Shown here: positions 16,861 to 26,159 of the stretch, one piece after another
How the letters are laid out: every line of letters begins with the position of its first letter
Numbering within the stretch: the first letter of the stretch is position 1
DNA from: Gelidibacter algens
Lineage (GTDB): Bacteria > Bacteroidota > Bacteroidia > Flavobacteriales > Flavobacteriaceae
Direction of reading: 5' to 3'
NCBI RefSeq assembly: GCF_001678675.1
Contig: NZ_LZRN01000040.1
Location: forward strand, 1 to 37,649
DNA: 37,649 nt
The notes under the pieces: model-generated
What the model was told of the DNA's origin: nothing
Database searches by the model: none
The model's input: only the letters and a program-made list of their open reading frames with translations
Made by a program: the position numbers and the translations under genes

Positions 16861-17832
16861 TTATTGTATTTGTATGGATTTAATAATCGCTTCCAACTCA
16901 AAAATATTGTCTCTTTTTTCAACAGAAGGCGAAAATACGTAGCCTTCAATAACGACATATCTATTGTTGGCGGTATCCTTGATGGCATAATTTACAAATG
17001 GCCCAGACATAAAGGCGTTTTTCACGTCCCAAAGACCTTTTGTTTCGTACGTCGGTTTGCCATCAAGTTTGGTCTCAAACAGAAAGGGCGTGTAGGCCTC
17101 TTCTGTAATCATATAAGAGCCTTCTACCGGCCCAGGAATATGAACCTTTCCAATAGAGTCTCTCATTCTCACAATATCCACAATAGTACTGTCTCCTTTT
17201 TCAATGGTACTTAACGGTACTTCATAAATCATGATATCCATGGTTCCAGTGGGAATTTCTTTTCGGATCCAGAAGAAATCTTTATCCTGTTTAGCAATTC
17301 TATAAGCTGTTTGGAATTTCAATTTGACACCTAAAGCTTTTTCAAGTGCTGCGTCATCCATTAATGAAATTTTAATACGGCGCTGGTTTTCCTTTAGTTC
17401 TTCCTTTTTGAAAGCTGCAATGATTTTATCTCCATTACTTTCAAGCTGCTCTTTGATTTCCTGGTCTGTTTTGCCAGACACGACCACTACCGTTTGAGGT
17501 CTGGCGTACACATCGTTTTTGATAACCATACCCGCTGGCCCTCCTTTCTCGATTTTTAGGATGGTTCTGCTTTTTGTTGCAAAGCCGTCAAATACCATAG
17601 GTGGCATTTGGCTGAGGGAGAATAATGGTTCCTCCTGATTTAATGCTGGCACAGGAGCCGCCACGACATCTCTAATAGTTTCTCCTACGCTATCCTCCCA
17701 TAAGAGGTTATCGACAACCACTAAAAGATCATTAATGTTTCCATTAGATCCTGGAATAATTCGTTGGTCTTTGCCATTATTGCAAGAAGTAAACAGAATT
17801 AAGGCAAAGACAGTAGCGTAAAAGGTTTTCAT
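16861..17832 (-). CDS. DUF4837 family lipoprotein
   Basis: A 323-residue envelope lipoprotein of a family restricted, as far as I know, to Bacteroidota and of unknown function. The signal peptide MKTFYATVFALILFTSC ends in lipobox LFTSC, with C17 as the lipidated residue. The mature part contains NINDLLVVVDNLLWEDSVGE, a feature I associate with DUF4837, and several beta-rich repeats near FFWIRKEIPTG and GPVEGSYMITEEAYTPF. No enzymatic motif is visible. It follows the LysM transglycosylase gene with a 26-bp gap and is closed by the bidirectional terminator, so the two genes probably form an operon tied to cell-wall upkeep. Family assignment is from recall of these sequence features. Confidence 0.75.
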   Translation of the reverse strand: MKTFYATVFALILFTSCNNGKDQRIIPGSNGNINDLLVVVDNLLWEDSVGETIRDVVAAPVPALNQEEPLFSLSQMPPMVFDGFATKSRTILKIEKGGPAGMVIKNDVYARPQTVVVVSGKTDQEIKEQLESNGDKIIAAFKKEELKENQRRIKISLMDDAALEKALGVKLKFQTAYRIAKQDKDFFWIRKEIPTGTMDIMIYEVPLSTIEKGDSTIVDIVRMRDSIGKVHIPGPVEGSYMITEEAYTPFLFETKLDGKPTYETKGLWDVKNAFMSGPFVNYAIKDTANNRYVVIEGYVFSPSVEKRDNIFELEAIIKSIQIQ

Positions 17833-17858
17833 GGTATAGTTTTTAAGAATTAGTACAC

Positions 17859-19448
17859 TTAGCGTGAAATTTTAAGTGTTGTACCTACTTTTAAATTATT
17901 ACCACTAATATCGTTCCAATCTTGGATATTCTGCATGGAAACCCCAGGAAATTTTTTAGAAATGCTCCATAAAGAATCTCCAGACCTCACTTTATACGTT
18001 TTTGCGGAATTTGAAGTTGTACTTTTTGAATCTGAACTACTAGATGCATTGGTTGTAGTTGATGATGTTGAAGTTGCAGGCTGTGATTTATAAACCGAGA
18101 GGCGTTGGCCTATCCTGATATTGTTACTGCGCAACCCATTCCATGATTTCAGTTGGGATACCCTTACATTAAATTGCCGCGCAATCTTACCCAAATTATC
18201 TCCTGATCTGACTTTATAGGTGGATTTCGTCTCAGAATCAAAAAATTGAGGTAGCGGTTTTTCACGCTTGTTCATTTCATTGGTAACATGTTCGTAAATA
18301 CTCGCTTCATTATTTACAAACTTACCAACGGCATGTCTTGGCAATCTCAACGTATAATTTTCGCCTTCAATAAAGGGAATAATATCTAATTTATAAGAGG
18401 GGTTTAAGAACTGAAGCTCTTCCATAGGAAGCTCCAAAAGTTCAGACACTTGATCCAAACTGATCATTTGTTTCACGTGGATGGTATCTGTCTCCATATA
18501 CCTAAAATTTGGTCTATGTTTTTTGAAGCCATGTTCCTCAGCATATTCAAAGATATACATCGTAGCCAAAAAAGCTGGCAAGTACCCTGCGGTTTCGCGA
18601 GGCAAATGGGGTCTGATATTCCAATAATTTTCATACCCTCCAGATCGACGGATGGCTTTACTTACGTTACCCGGGCCCGAATTATAGGCTGCAAGAGCCA
18701 AATCCCAATCGCCAAAAATCTCATATAGTTTAGCCAAATATTTACTGGCTGCTTCTGTTGATTTTATAGGGTCACTGCGCTCATCAACATAGCTGCTCAC
18801 ATTTAACCCGTACATTTTACCCGTAGCAAACATAAATTGCCATAACCCGGTTGCGCCAACACGCGATTTTGCGCGTGGTTTCAAAGCCGATTCAACAATT
18901 GCCAAATATTTTATCTCTAAAGGAATGTTGTAATTGTCCAGCTCCTTTTCAAACAAAGGAAAATAATAATCGCTCAAAGACATTAATCGCTCCAAAGAAT
19001 TACGTCTGTGTTTTAAATAGGATTTAATGACACTTTCCAAAGAGGGATTGTACTCAATATTGAAAGGCGTTTTAGCACTTAATTTTTTGAGACGAACTTT
19101 TAACGTATCAGTAGGCAACTCCGGATAATCGACGGCATCATATTTTAGATCCGTGACAGATTGATAAATACTATCAAAAAGTTCGTTACCGTAAAGTTCA
19201 TCAAGCCATTTTTGGTCAATATTAAAGGCGATGTCTAAATCTTCAATCTTTTTTGCGTTCAAAGAGTCAGCAACGGGCTCTATGTCTTTCACATCCAATT
19301 TATTCCCATCACTAATGGAATCAATTGGAACTGAAACAGTTTTATCGGGTGCTTTTGTAGCATCTTTTTTAGAAGTTTTAACTTGCGAAAAAGTAAGGCC
19401 ACATATACATAAAGCACCAAACGTTAGAGATACTATTTTTTGGTTCAT
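17859..19448 (-). CDS. MltD-like lytic transglycosylase with two LysM domains
   Basis: A peptidoglycan-cleaving enzyme that cuts the MurNAc-GlcNAc bond to form 1,6-anhydro ends. A signal peptide (about 1-22, SLTFGALCICGLTFSQ) directs export. The SLT domain (about 170-300) has catalytic E186 in AIVESALKP, then SRVGATGLWQFM (196-206) and ALAAYNSGPGNVSKAI (251-266), all canonical family 1 motifs. Two LysM peptidoglycan-binding domains follow (411-453 and 485-527), joined by a Ser/Thr-rich linker (458-483). At 529 residues it matches MltD-type proteins, though the first 130 residues are not recognised. It is upstream of the DUF4837 lipoprotein gene and downstream of pgk. Confidence 0.92.
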   Translation of the reverse strand: MNQKIVSLTFGALCICGLTFSQVKTSKKDATKAPDKTVSVPIDSISDGNKLDVKDIEPVADSLNAKKIEDLDIAFNIDQKWLDELYGNELFDSIYQSVTDLKYDAVDYPELPTDTLKVRLKKLSAKTPFNIEYNPSLESVIKSYLKHRRNSLERLMSLSDYYFPLFEKELDNYNIPLEIKYLAIVESALKPRAKSRVGATGLWQFMFATGKMYGLNVSSYVDERSDPIKSTEAASKYLAKLYEIFGDWDLALAAYNSGPGNVSKAIRRSGGYENYWNIRPHLPRETAGYLPAFLATMYIFEYAEEHGFKKHRPNFRYMETDTIHVKQMISLDQVSELLELPMEELQFLNPSYKLDIIPFIEGENYTLRLPRHAVGKFVNNEASIYEHVTNEMNKREKPLPQFFDSETKSTYKVRSGDNLGKIARQFNVRVSQLKSWNGLRSNNIRIGQRLSVYKSQPATSTSSTTTNASSSSDSKSTTSNSAKTYKVRSGDSLWSISKKFPGVSMQNIQDWNDISGNNLKVGTTLKISR

Positions 19449-19610
19449 TAGTAAGGTGTTTTATAGATCAACGATTTGTTCGTTAGAATCGTACAATAAT
19501 ATTCAAAATGATGGTAGAAAACAACATTTTAACACAATAATCTGCATTTCATCGGATAATTACGCTTTTAAACTTCATTCAATTACTCACGCTTTTGTAT
19601 TTGATGGCAA

Positions 19611-20798
19611 CTATTCTAAAATCGCTGCGATGCCTGGCAATGTTTTTCCCTCCAAACTTTCCAACATTGCGCCGCCACCTGTACTGACATAACTCACTTT
19701 ATCCTCAAATCCAAATTGTTTTACCGCAGCAACAGAATCGCCACCACCTACAAGTGAAAATGCGCCATTTTTGGTAGCTTCTGCAATGGCATTTCCAAGT
19801 TCAATAGTTCCTTTGGCAAAATTCTCCATTTCGAAAACGCCCAACGGTCCATTCCATAAAATGGTTTTGCATTGTAGTACCACATCATGGAAATTCTGAA
19901 TAGATTCCGGCCCGGCATCTAACCCTTGCCATCCATCTGGTATGTGAGCCACTTTTACAATTTGAGTGTTGGCATCGTTACTGAAGGCATCAGCAGCCAC
20001 AACATCAACAGGAAGGTGTACTTTGACATTTTTAGCTCGTGCTTTTTTAAGGATTTCTAAAGCCAATTCCATTTTATCATCTTCACAAATAGATTCACCA
20101 ATGTTTCCCCCTTGTGCTTTAACGAAGGTAAAGGTCATTCCGCCTCCAATAATCAAGTGGTCCACTTTATCTAATATGTTTTCTATAATGGTGATCTTAG
20201 AAGATACTTTGGCGCCACCAAGAACAGCCAATACAGGTTTTTCACCCGTTTCCATAACTTTCTTGATGCTTTGAATTTCCTGTTCCATCAAATACCCAAA
20301 ACATTTTTTATCTGGAAAAAACTGAGCAATAACGGCGGTTGAAGCATGTGCTCTATGCGCCGTACCAAAAGCGTCATTAACATAAATATCGCCTAATTTC
20401 GATAATTTTTCGGCAAAAGTCTTGTCACCTGCTTCCTCTTCCTTGTAAAATCTCAGATTTTCAAGCAATAGAATTTGACCTGGTTTTAAATTATCTGCAG
20501 CAGTTTGGGCTTCTTCGCCAATACAATCTGAAACAAAAATGGTTTCAACGCCAATAATTTGTTCCACGTCATTTAAAATGTGTTTTAAAGAAAACTCCTC
20601 CTGAACACCCTTTGGTCTTCCTAAGTGTGACATTAGGATACAACTCCCGCCATCTTCCAATACTTTGATAATAGTTGGTTTTGCCGCAGCAATTCGCGTA
20701 TCATCGGCTACTTTTAATTGGTCGTCCAGAGGGACATTAAAATCTACTCTGATAAGTGCTTTTTTGTCTTTAAAATTGAAGTCGTTTATGGTTTTCAT
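19611..20798 (-). CDS. pgk: phosphoglycerate kinase
   Basis: A cytoplasmic glycolytic enzyme that moves the acyl phosphate of 1,3-bisphosphoglycerate to ADP. The signature RVDFNVPLD (17-25) is at the N-terminus, followed by [22 protein letters not shown] and [11 protein letters not shown]. The nucleotide domain has [22 protein letters not shown] and [14 protein letters not shown]. At 395 residues it has normal length and all motifs are intact. It is preceded by a TACATTTG -7 element. About 160 bp without recognisable features separate it from the transglycosylase gene, so pgk is probably transcribed from its own promoter. Confidence 0.97.
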   Translation of the reverse strand: MKTINDFNFKDKKALIRVDFNVPLDDQLKVADDTRIAAAKPTIIKVLEDGGSCILMSHLGRPKGVQEEFSLKHILNDVEQIIGVETIFVSDCIGEEAQTAADNLKPGQILLLENLRFYKEEEAGDKTFAEKLSKLGDIYVNDAFGTAHRAHASTAVIAQFFPDKKCFGYLMEQEIQSIKKVMETGEKPVLAVLGGAKVSSKITIIENILDKVDHLIIGGGMTFTFVKAQGGNIGESICEDDKMELALEILKKARAKNVKVHLPVDVVAADAFSNDANTQIVKVAHIPDGWQGLDAGPESIQNFHDVVLQCKTILWNGPLGVFEMENFAKGTIELGNAIAEATKNGAFSLVGGGDSVAAVKQFGFEDKVSYVSTGGGAMLESLEGKTLPGIAAILE

Positions 20799-20825
20799 TG
20801 AAGTTTGTTTTTATTGAATGGAAAA

Positions 20826-20833
20826 CAAATGTA
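20826..20833 (-). promoter_or_regulatory. -7 promoter element (TACATTTG) of pgk
   Basis: Minus-strand TACATTTG, a perfect TAnnTTTG, ends 28 bases before the pgk ATG (20798). The T-rich stretch about 20 bases further upstream has no exact TTG. Confidence 0.45.
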
Positions 20834-20907
20834 ACTAATTCTAAAACGATAAAAAATGCATTCTTTTAGGAATTGGAATTCCAACATCTTTAATGAAAAA
20901 AAATACA

Positions 20908-20915
20908 TAGTTTTG
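20908..20915 (+). promoter_or_regulatory. possible -7 element (TAGTTTTG) of holB
   Basis: TAGTTTTG fits TAnnTTTG but lies only 4 bases before the holB ATG (20920). It would give a leaderless transcript if used. No -33 TTG is seen at the right distance. Confidence 0.25.
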
Positions 20916-20919
20916 TGCC

Positions 20920-22074
20920 ATGCAATTCAGTACTCTTTTAGGCCAAGAACATCTTAAAAACCATTTGACCCAAAGTGTGGACAACGGCCGCATACCTCAT
21001 GCACAGCTATTTGTCGGGCCTGAAGGTTCAGGCACTTTGTCCATGGCTATCGCTTATGCACAGTATATTCTTTGCGGCAATAAACAAAGTGAAAATACGG
21101 GAGGCAATGAAAGCTGTAACTTGAAATTTCAAAACTACGCCCACCCTGATCTACATTTTGCTTTCCCTGTTGCTACAACCGATAAGGTGAAAAAACATCC
21201 GGTTTCAAATCATTTTATGGCAGAGTGGCGCCAACTACTTAAAGAACAACCTTACGGTAATCTTTTTGATTGGTACCGTCTTTTGGGCATTGAAAACAAA
21301 CAGGGACAAATTGGGGTTGACGAGGCTTTAAATATTGTCAGAGCACTCTCACTAAAATCTTATGAGGGCGGTTACAAAATAATGCTTATTTGGATGGCAG
21401 AAAAGATGAACACCTCTGCCGCTAACAAACTGCTCAAACTTATTGAAGAACCTCCTGCTAAAACGGTATTTATACTTATTGCAGAAGACGAAGCACAAAT
21501 TATCAATACCATCAGATCCCGCTGTCAGGTATTACACTTTCCGCCATTAGCTGAAGCTGTCATTACAGAGGCGTTACAAAAAAATTACCAATTAGATGAA
21601 GCTACTGCTACCAAAATAGCACATCAATCTAATGGTAATTATAATAAAGCCTGTGATTTGGTATATCAAGATTCTGAAGATCTTCAGTTTGAAGAATGGT
21701 TTGTATTCTGGATCCGCAGTGCATTTAAGGCAAAAGGCAATAAAACGGCAATTCACGATTTAATTAGTTGGAGTGAGCAGATTGCCAAAACTGGTCGTGA
21801 AACACAAAAACAGTTTTTACAATTCTGTCTTGATTTTTTCAGACAAGCCCTTTTGATGAATTACAAGGCCAACCAATTGGTCTTTATGGAGCCGAAAACA
21901 AAAAATTTTAAGTTAGAAAATTTTGCGCCATACATACATGAAGGTAATATTATGGATATCAGCCAGGAACTTCAGGATGCCATTTACCATATTGAACGCA
22001 ACGGAAATTCGAAAATAATTCTGACGGATTTGTCGATAAAATTGACGAGGTTATTGCATAAAAAAGCCAGTTAA
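20920..22074 (+). CDS. holB: DNA polymerase III clamp-loader subunit delta'
   Basis: The delta' subunit of the clamp loader, part of the replisome complex that loads the beta sliding clamp. The N-terminus FSTLLGQEHLKNHLTQSV and RIPHAQLFVGPEGSGTLSMA (24-43) match DnaX/HolB AAA+ proteins. The P-loop GPEGSGTLS lacks the Walker lysine, as expected for delta', which does not hydrolyse ATP. MLIWMAEKMNTSAANKLLKL followed by EEPP and INTIRSRCQVLHFPPL (sensor 1 with the SRC motif) are diagnostic. The usual zinc-binding cysteine cluster is reduced. The length is 384 residues. A terminator hairpin overlaps its stop codon. Confidence 0.88.
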   Translation: MQFSTLLGQEHLKNHLTQSVDNGRIPHAQLFVGPEGSGTLSMAIAYAQYILCGNKQSENTGGNESCNLKFQNYAHPDLHFAFPVATTDKVKKHPVSNHFMAEWRQLLKEQPYGNLFDWYRLLGIENKQGQIGVDEALNIVRALSLKSYEGGYKIMLIWMAEKMNTSAANKLLKLIEEPPAKTVFILIAEDEAQIINTIRSRCQVLHFPPLAEAVITEALQKNYQLDEATATKIAHQSNGNYNKACDLVYQDSEDLQFEEWFVFWIRSAFKAKGNKTAIHDLISWSEQIAKTGRETQKQFLQFCLDFFRQALLMNYKANQLVFMEPKTKNFKLENFAPYIHEGNIMDISQELQDAIYHIERNGNSKIILTDLSIKLTRLLHKKAS

Positions 22075-22087
22075 AAACTGGCCTTTT
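22066..22087 (+). terminator. intrinsic terminator overlapping the holB stop
   Basis: GCCAGTT (22066-22072) pairs with AACTGGC (22076-22082) around a 3-base loop and is followed by CTTTT. The stem begins inside the last codons of holB, whose TAA is 22072-22074. Confidence 0.65.
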
Positions 22088-22098
22088 ATATAATATTA

Positions 22099-22120
22099 TG
22101 AGCAGTTTTTTAACTGCTCA
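22099..22120. repeat. hairpin between convergent holB and the OmpH-like gene
   Basis: TGAGCAGTT (22099-22107) and AACTGCTCA (22112-22120) form a 9-bp stem with loop TTTT. No T-run follows on either strand, so it may be a transcript-end stabilising hairpin or a backup terminator for either convergent gene. Confidence 0.4.
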
Positions 22121-22152
22121 GCTAGATTGTTAACGTTTATATGACTTTTAAA

Positions 22153-22668
22153 TCAGTCTTTTTTACCCTCAGCATTAAGAGCCTCTAAAATAGTTTTTGT
22201 CAAATCTTGGCTGTCATCACCATACATCACGCTTCCTGCTTCATTACTACCCAAAATGTAAGAATAACCATTCTTTTCTCCATAACCCTTAACAAAAGCT
22301 TTGACTTCTTTAATAAGCGTATCTATTTGAGATTGACTTTCCTTTTGGATTTGTTGCTCCTCCATTTGAAATTGCTGTTGGAAACGTTGGTATTGTTGGG
22401 CCAATGCTTGGTATTTTTCTTGAGAGCTTTTCTGAACCATGTTAGGGTCTTGGCCTTGCATTTCTGCGGCTTGTGCTTGAAAAGACTGACCTATACTATC
22501 AACCTTTTTATTGAAGGCATCGATTTCCACCTGAAATTTAGCTTCAATATCTTTCTTCTTTTGATAGTCATTAATTAATTTGCTGTTATCAACAAATCCA
22601 ATTTTTGTTTGCTCTTGACATGATGACAACATCACTAAAGTTAATAGAGCGATAAAACCTTTTTTCAT
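22153..22668 (-). CDS. OmpH/Skp family protein, predicted lipoprotein
   Basis: A periplasmic chaperone-like protein of the OmpH/Skp family, which holds unfolded outer-membrane proteins. After the leader comes the family start KIGFVDNSKLINDYQKKKDI, then a long Gln-rich coiled coil (about 40-140: YQRFQQQFQMEEQQIQKE), then the C-terminal beta strand GYSYILGSNEAGSVMYGDDS. This matches OmpH order. Unlike soluble Skp, the leader MKKGFIALLTLVMLSSC ends in a lipobox with C17, so the product should be lipid-anchored. It has 171 residues and stands alone, with a good promoter (TTTTTG, 21 bases, TACATTTG) upstream. Confidence 0.85.
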   Translation of the reverse strand: MKKGFIALLTLVMLSSCQEQTKIGFVDNSKLINDYQKKKDIEAKFQVEIDAFNKKVDSIGQSFQAQAAEMQGQDPNMVQKSSQEKYQALAQQYQRFQQQFQMEEQQIQKESQSQIDTLIKEVKAFVKGYGEKNGYSYILGSNEAGSVMYGDDSQDLTKTILEALNAEGKKD

Positions 22669-22692
22669 TCTTTGTTTGTATTAAGTTTTTTG

Positions 22693-22700
22693 CAAATGTA
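22693..22700 (-). promoter_or_regulatory. promoter of the OmpH-like gene
   Basis: Minus-strand TACATTTG (-7) lies 21 bases after TTTTTG, which fits the flavobacterial -33 TTG and -7 TAnnTTTG arrangement. It is about 25 bases before the ATG at 22668. This is the best-formed promoter in the window. Confidence 0.5.
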
Positions 22701-22865
22701 ATAAAGTCATTGGGAAATTAGCAAAAATATGTCCCATTGATTATATTAATGGAAATTTTAAAAACCATAGATTATATAAATCCAAAATAGCCTAACACGG
22801 TTAATTTACAGCTTGTTTTAAAAATTTGGAATATTCAATCCTCATGCGAGGTACAAAAAGCCCTA

Positions 22866-22886
22866 AAAACGCTTTAAATCGCGTTT
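22866..22886 (-). terminator. intrinsic terminator overlapping the methyltransferase stop
   Basis: On the minus strand AAACGC (22886-22881), loop GATTTAAA, GCGTTT (22872-22867) and a short T-run form a 6-bp stem that includes the stop codon of the methyltransferase gene (22887-22885). Confidence 0.5.
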
Positions 22887-23778
22887 AAGTCTTCTTTATG
22901 ACATAAATCAGGGAAGAATACTCACCAGATTTTCTCGCACTAACATTTGAGCGCCACCCATTCCAAAAACCTTTGAGATAATTCATTTTACCTGATTTAT
23001 ATTTTTCAGACAACAAGCTTACATAATAAGCGTCAAATTTCATCGGTACGGTTTCGACTAATTTCATATCTGCCTTATCCGCCAATTTTTTTAACGTGTT
23101 TTGACTAAAATGCCAAAGATGTCTTGGCACGTCATAAGCAGCCCAAAATTCGCTGTACACTTGAGCATCATAACTTTTATAATTAGGGACAGCAATAATC
23201 AGAGCACCATCTGATTTCAACAATTTTTTAAAGAGTGAAAGGTGTTGGTCAAGATCAGGCAAATGTTCTAACACATGCCAGAGCGTGATCACATCAAAAC
23301 TTTCAGATTCCAATTTGAAAAGTTGATCGGTATTAAAAACAGCGCCATTGGTTTTTTTGTTGGCAATTGCCCTAGCTTCCTCATCGGGTTCTATTCCAGA
23401 TATTGTCCATCCAGCCTTGTGAGCGACGTGCAGAAAATCGCCAGTTCCGCATCCTACATCCAATACTAATTTTGAGTCTTTCGCTATCGAATCTATGAGC
23501 TTTAATTTTCTTTTTAAGGCAATGCCTTTTATAAGATGATATATTTTTTCAAATAGATTTCGTTTAGAGTCTGTATGCGAAATGTAATCTTCGCTTTTAT
23601 AATAATCAGGCAATCTTTCTTGAGATGGCTTTGGAAAGGTCTCTAGCATTTCCAACTCATCATTCAAAATTAATTCGAAGTCTTCTCCAGAAACTGAATG
23701 ATCCTTAACTTTTATATAGATGATTTTTGGGGATGATTTTGACACGTGATGATTACTATTTACAATTAATTTGTTCAA
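22885..23778 (-). CDS. class I SAM-dependent methyltransferase
   Basis: A methyltransferase of the UbiG/Methyltransf_13-like type, substrate unknown. The SAM-binding motif I LVLDVGCGTGDFL is at about 104-116. ISGIEPDEEARAIA (acidic end of strand 2), FDVITLWHVLEHLPDLDQHL (motif with W-H-V-L-E-H) and LIIAVPNYKSYD follow as expected. The N-terminal 90 residues, with DYYKSEDYISHTDSKRNLFE, look typical of a flavobacterial subfamily. The length is 297 residues. The annotated start is TTG at 23778. The first internal ATG is residue 48, which would cut conserved sequence. A GTG at residue 12 is the alternative. It is convergent with nothing and ends at its own terminator. Confidence 0.82.
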   Translation of the reverse strand: MNKLIVNSNHHVSKSSPKIIYIKVKDHSVSGEDFELILNDELEMLETFPKPSQERLPDYYKSEDYISHTDSKRNLFEKIYHLIKGIALKRKLKLIDSIAKDSKLVLDVGCGTGDFLHVAHKAGWTISGIEPDEEARAIANKKTNGAVFNTDQLFKLESESFDVITLWHVLEHLPDLDQHLSLFKKLLKSDGALIIAVPNYKSYDAQVYSEFWAAYDVPRHLWHFSQNTLKKLADKADMKLVETVPMKFDAYYVSLLSEKYKSGKMNYLKGFWNGWRSNVSARKSGEYSSLIYVIKKT

Positions 23779-24229
23779 GGCGAATTTAATAAATAGTAGA
23801 CATCTTTGGCAAAAATTAGCATTTACTTTTCTCGAGGAATTTCACTTCATGAGTCTTTCCTGTTTTCACACCAAAGTCATCATAGACACCAAACTCAAAA
23901 ACTGCTACAAATTAAATATTCGAATTTGTCATTCCACTTTAGTAATTTTCAAGACAGGTACTTCTGATTATACCGATAATGAGACACGAATATCATCAAT
24001 TATCACGAACTAATTCATTAGAAATTGGTGTTTCCGTATTGAAATTTACAAAAAGATGATACACCCATAATCGATTTTAAATCCATTATTGATACCCTAA
24101 TGCCACTAACTATAACATAAAAATTGAAGGTAATTTATACTTGAAAATTGAAATTTCTAAACCCAAAATAGATATCGAAAGTGATATTTTCAGATAAAAA
24201 ACGCAACTAATACAAAAGTATTATTGAAG
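23779..24229. other. 485-bp gap between the methyltransferase gene and mnmG
   Basis: I see no convincing gene. A plus-strand frame of 80 codons (23771-24013) has no family resemblance and begins inside the methyltransferase start. Further downstream a plus-strand frame (about 24120-24200) reads KIEGNLYLKIEISKPKIDIE before a stop. Together these could be debris of a plus-strand gene. The gap ends with the parS-like palindrome at 24230. Confidence 0.3.
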
Positions 24230-24243
24230 GTTCCACGTGGAAC
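24230..24243. promoter_or_regulatory. parS: parS-like ParB-binding palindrome, downstream of mnmG
   Basis: GTTCCACGTGGAAC is a perfect 14-bp palindrome 20 bp beyond the mnmG stop. It matches the core of the chromosomal ParB site (TGTTnCACGTGnAACA, the CC/GG variant known from several phyla). A second, longer copy is on the other side of mnmG. Confidence 0.7.
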
Positions 24244-24263
24244 ACTCGAGTTTGATTTCATAA

Positions 24264-26135
24264 TTATCTGCCCATATACACCAAGAGAACAGAAACATCA
24301 CTAGGTGATACGCCACTGATTCTAGATGCTTGAGAGATGGTGCGAGGCTTAATCTTCTCTAACTTCTGTCTTGCTTCTGTGCTCATAGATTTCATTAGGG
24401 AATAATCAAAATCGGATGGAATCTTAAGGTCTTCCAAACGGTTCAGTTTCTCAGCGTTATTCTTTTCCTTATCTATATAACCAGAATACTTTACTTGTAT
24501 TTCGGCCTGCTCTATAGTTTCCTTGTCAAGATCATGCCCTTGTATGTAGGCCTCTACACTATCAATTTTCCGTATATCTTCCATAGAGATATTTGGTCTT
24601 GCAAAAATTTTAAACAGCTTTCCTGATTGATTCACAACGGCCGAATTATTGACTTCTAAAATGGGGTTGATATCTTGAGACTGGACACTCGTGTCTTTAA
24701 AGAATTCTACAAACGCCTCTGCTTTTGAATGTTTTTCTTCCATTCGTTTAAGACGTTTTTCACAAACCAACCCAAGCTCATATCCTTTAGGGGTTAATCT
24801 CAAATCAGCATTATCCTGACGCAAAAGCGTCCTATATTCTGCTCGAGATGTAAACATTCGATAAGGCTCTTCAGTGCCCTTGGTAATCAAATCATCCACC
24901 AAAACACCAATATAGGCTTCATTACGCTTTAATGTAAACTCGTCTCTTTCCTGAACTTGAAGGGCTGCATTTATACCCGCCATCAATCCCTGAGAAGCAG
25001 CCTCTTCATAACCTGTGGTTCCATTAATTTGACCAGCAAAAAACAGACCTCTTACCAGTTTCGTTTCTAGTGTGTGTTTCAATTGTGTCGGTGGAAAATA
25101 ATCATACTCTATAGCATAACCAGGCCTAAAGAATTTCACTTTTTCAAAACCCTCCACAGATCGCAATGCCTTAAATTGGACATCCTCTGGTAGCGAAGTT
25201 GAGAATCCGTTGACATACACCTCAACAGTATTCCACCCTTCTGGCTCAACAAATAACTGGTGACGATCTTTAGTTGCGAATCTATTGATCTTATCTTCAA
25301 TAGACGGACAATAACGTGGTCCTGTACTTTGAATCCTACCATTAAACATTGGCGAACGGTCGAACCCTTCACGCAATAAATCATGAACTAGCGGACTGGT
25401 ATAACTCATATGACAATCACGCTGATGAGTCAATGGTTTCGTGACGTCAGAATAAGAAAACTTTTCCGGAACCTCATCACCGGGTTGCACTATCATTTTT
25501 GAATAATCCAATGACCTTCCGTCTACGCGTGGTGGAGTCCCTGTTTTCATCCTGCCAGATTCAAAGCCCAACTGAACGAGCTGCTCAGTTATACCAGTTG
25601 CAGCCCTCTCACCTGCTCTTCCCCCTCCAAAGTTCTTATCTCCTATATGAATCAATCCATTCAAAAAAGTACCATTAGTAAGAACAACAGATTTGGCTCT
25701 GATCTCTAAACCTAGTGACGTCCTTACACCAACAACTTTATGATTTTCCACTATCAATCCTGAAACCATCTCTTGATAAAAATCAAGATTAGGCGTGCGC
25801 TCAAGCATCAATCTCCAATCTTCAGCAAATCGCATCCGGTCACTTTGAACCCTCGGACTCCACATTGCAGGTCCCTTAGACTTATTCAGCATTTTAAATT
25901 GGATAGCAGACGTATCACTCACAATGCCACTATACCCTCCCAAAGCATCTATCTCACGAACTATTTGCCCTTTCGCAATTCCACCCATGGCAGGATTACA
26001 AGACATCTGCGCAATATTTTGAAGGTTCATCGTAATCAGCAAGGTAGCACTTCCCATGTTGGCAGCAGCAGCCGCAGCTTCACTCCCTGCATGCCCTGCG
26101 CCCACAACGATTACATCATATACATTCTCAAACAT
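24264..26135 (-). CDS. mnmG: tRNA uridine-5-carboxymethylaminomethyl(34) synthesis enzyme MnmG (GidA)
   Basis: An FAD-dependent enzyme that works with MnmE to install the cmnm5 group on wobble uridine 34 of several tRNAs. The dinucleotide loop VVGAGHAGSEAA (10-21) opens the protein. QMSCNPAMGGIAKGQIVREI and GTFLNGLIHIG follow, then RMKTGTPPRVDGRS and GLFFAGQINGTTGYEEAASQ (second FAD motif). The C-terminal helical domain ends SVLLVYMGR. At 623 residues it is complete. It is transcribed alone, with 150 bp to ybeY upstream. mnmG is often near the replication origin in bacteria, and here two parS-like sites flank it. Confidence 0.97.
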   Translation of the reverse strand: MFENVYDVIVVGAGHAGSEAAAAAANMGSATLLITMNLQNIAQMSCNPAMGGIAKGQIVREIDALGGYSGIVSDTSAIQFKMLNKSKGPAMWSPRVQSDRMRFAEDWRLMLERTPNLDFYQEMVSGLIVENHKVVGVRTSLGLEIRAKSVVLTNGTFLNGLIHIGDKNFGGGRAGERAATGITEQLVQLGFESGRMKTGTPPRVDGRSLDYSKMIVQPGDEVPEKFSYSDVTKPLTHQRDCHMSYTSPLVHDLLREGFDRSPMFNGRIQSTGPRYCPSIEDKINRFATKDRHQLFVEPEGWNTVEVYVNGFSTSLPEDVQFKALRSVEGFEKVKFFRPGYAIEYDYFPPTQLKHTLETKLVRGLFFAGQINGTTGYEEAASQGLMAGINAALQVQERDEFTLKRNEAYIGVLVDDLITKGTEEPYRMFTSRAEYRTLLRQDNADLRLTPKGYELGLVCEKRLKRMEEKHSKAEAFVEFFKDTSVQSQDINPILEVNNSAVVNQSGKLFKIFARPNISMEDIRKIDSVEAYIQGHDLDKETIEQAEIQVKYSGYIDKEKNNAEKLNRLEDLKIPSDFDYSLMKSMSTEARQKLEKIKPRTISQASRISGVSPSDVSVLLVYMGR

Positions 26136-26159
26136 AGTTTGTAAATTTTAATTTATCAG

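Noticed and set aside
18474-18479. Other CACGTG hexamers (18474, 23743, 34202) as further parS sites
   Set aside because: The flanking bases do not form the TGTTnC/GnAACA arms, and all three lie inside coding sequence.
20920-22074. holB called defective because its P-loop lacks lysine
   Set aside because: The delta' subunit normally has a degenerate ATP site, so this fits the family.
23771-24013. Plus-strand 80-codon ORF downstream of the methyltransferase start
   Set aside because: No family resemblance, overlaps the start of a solid gene on the other strand, and its composition looks like AT-rich non-coding DNA.
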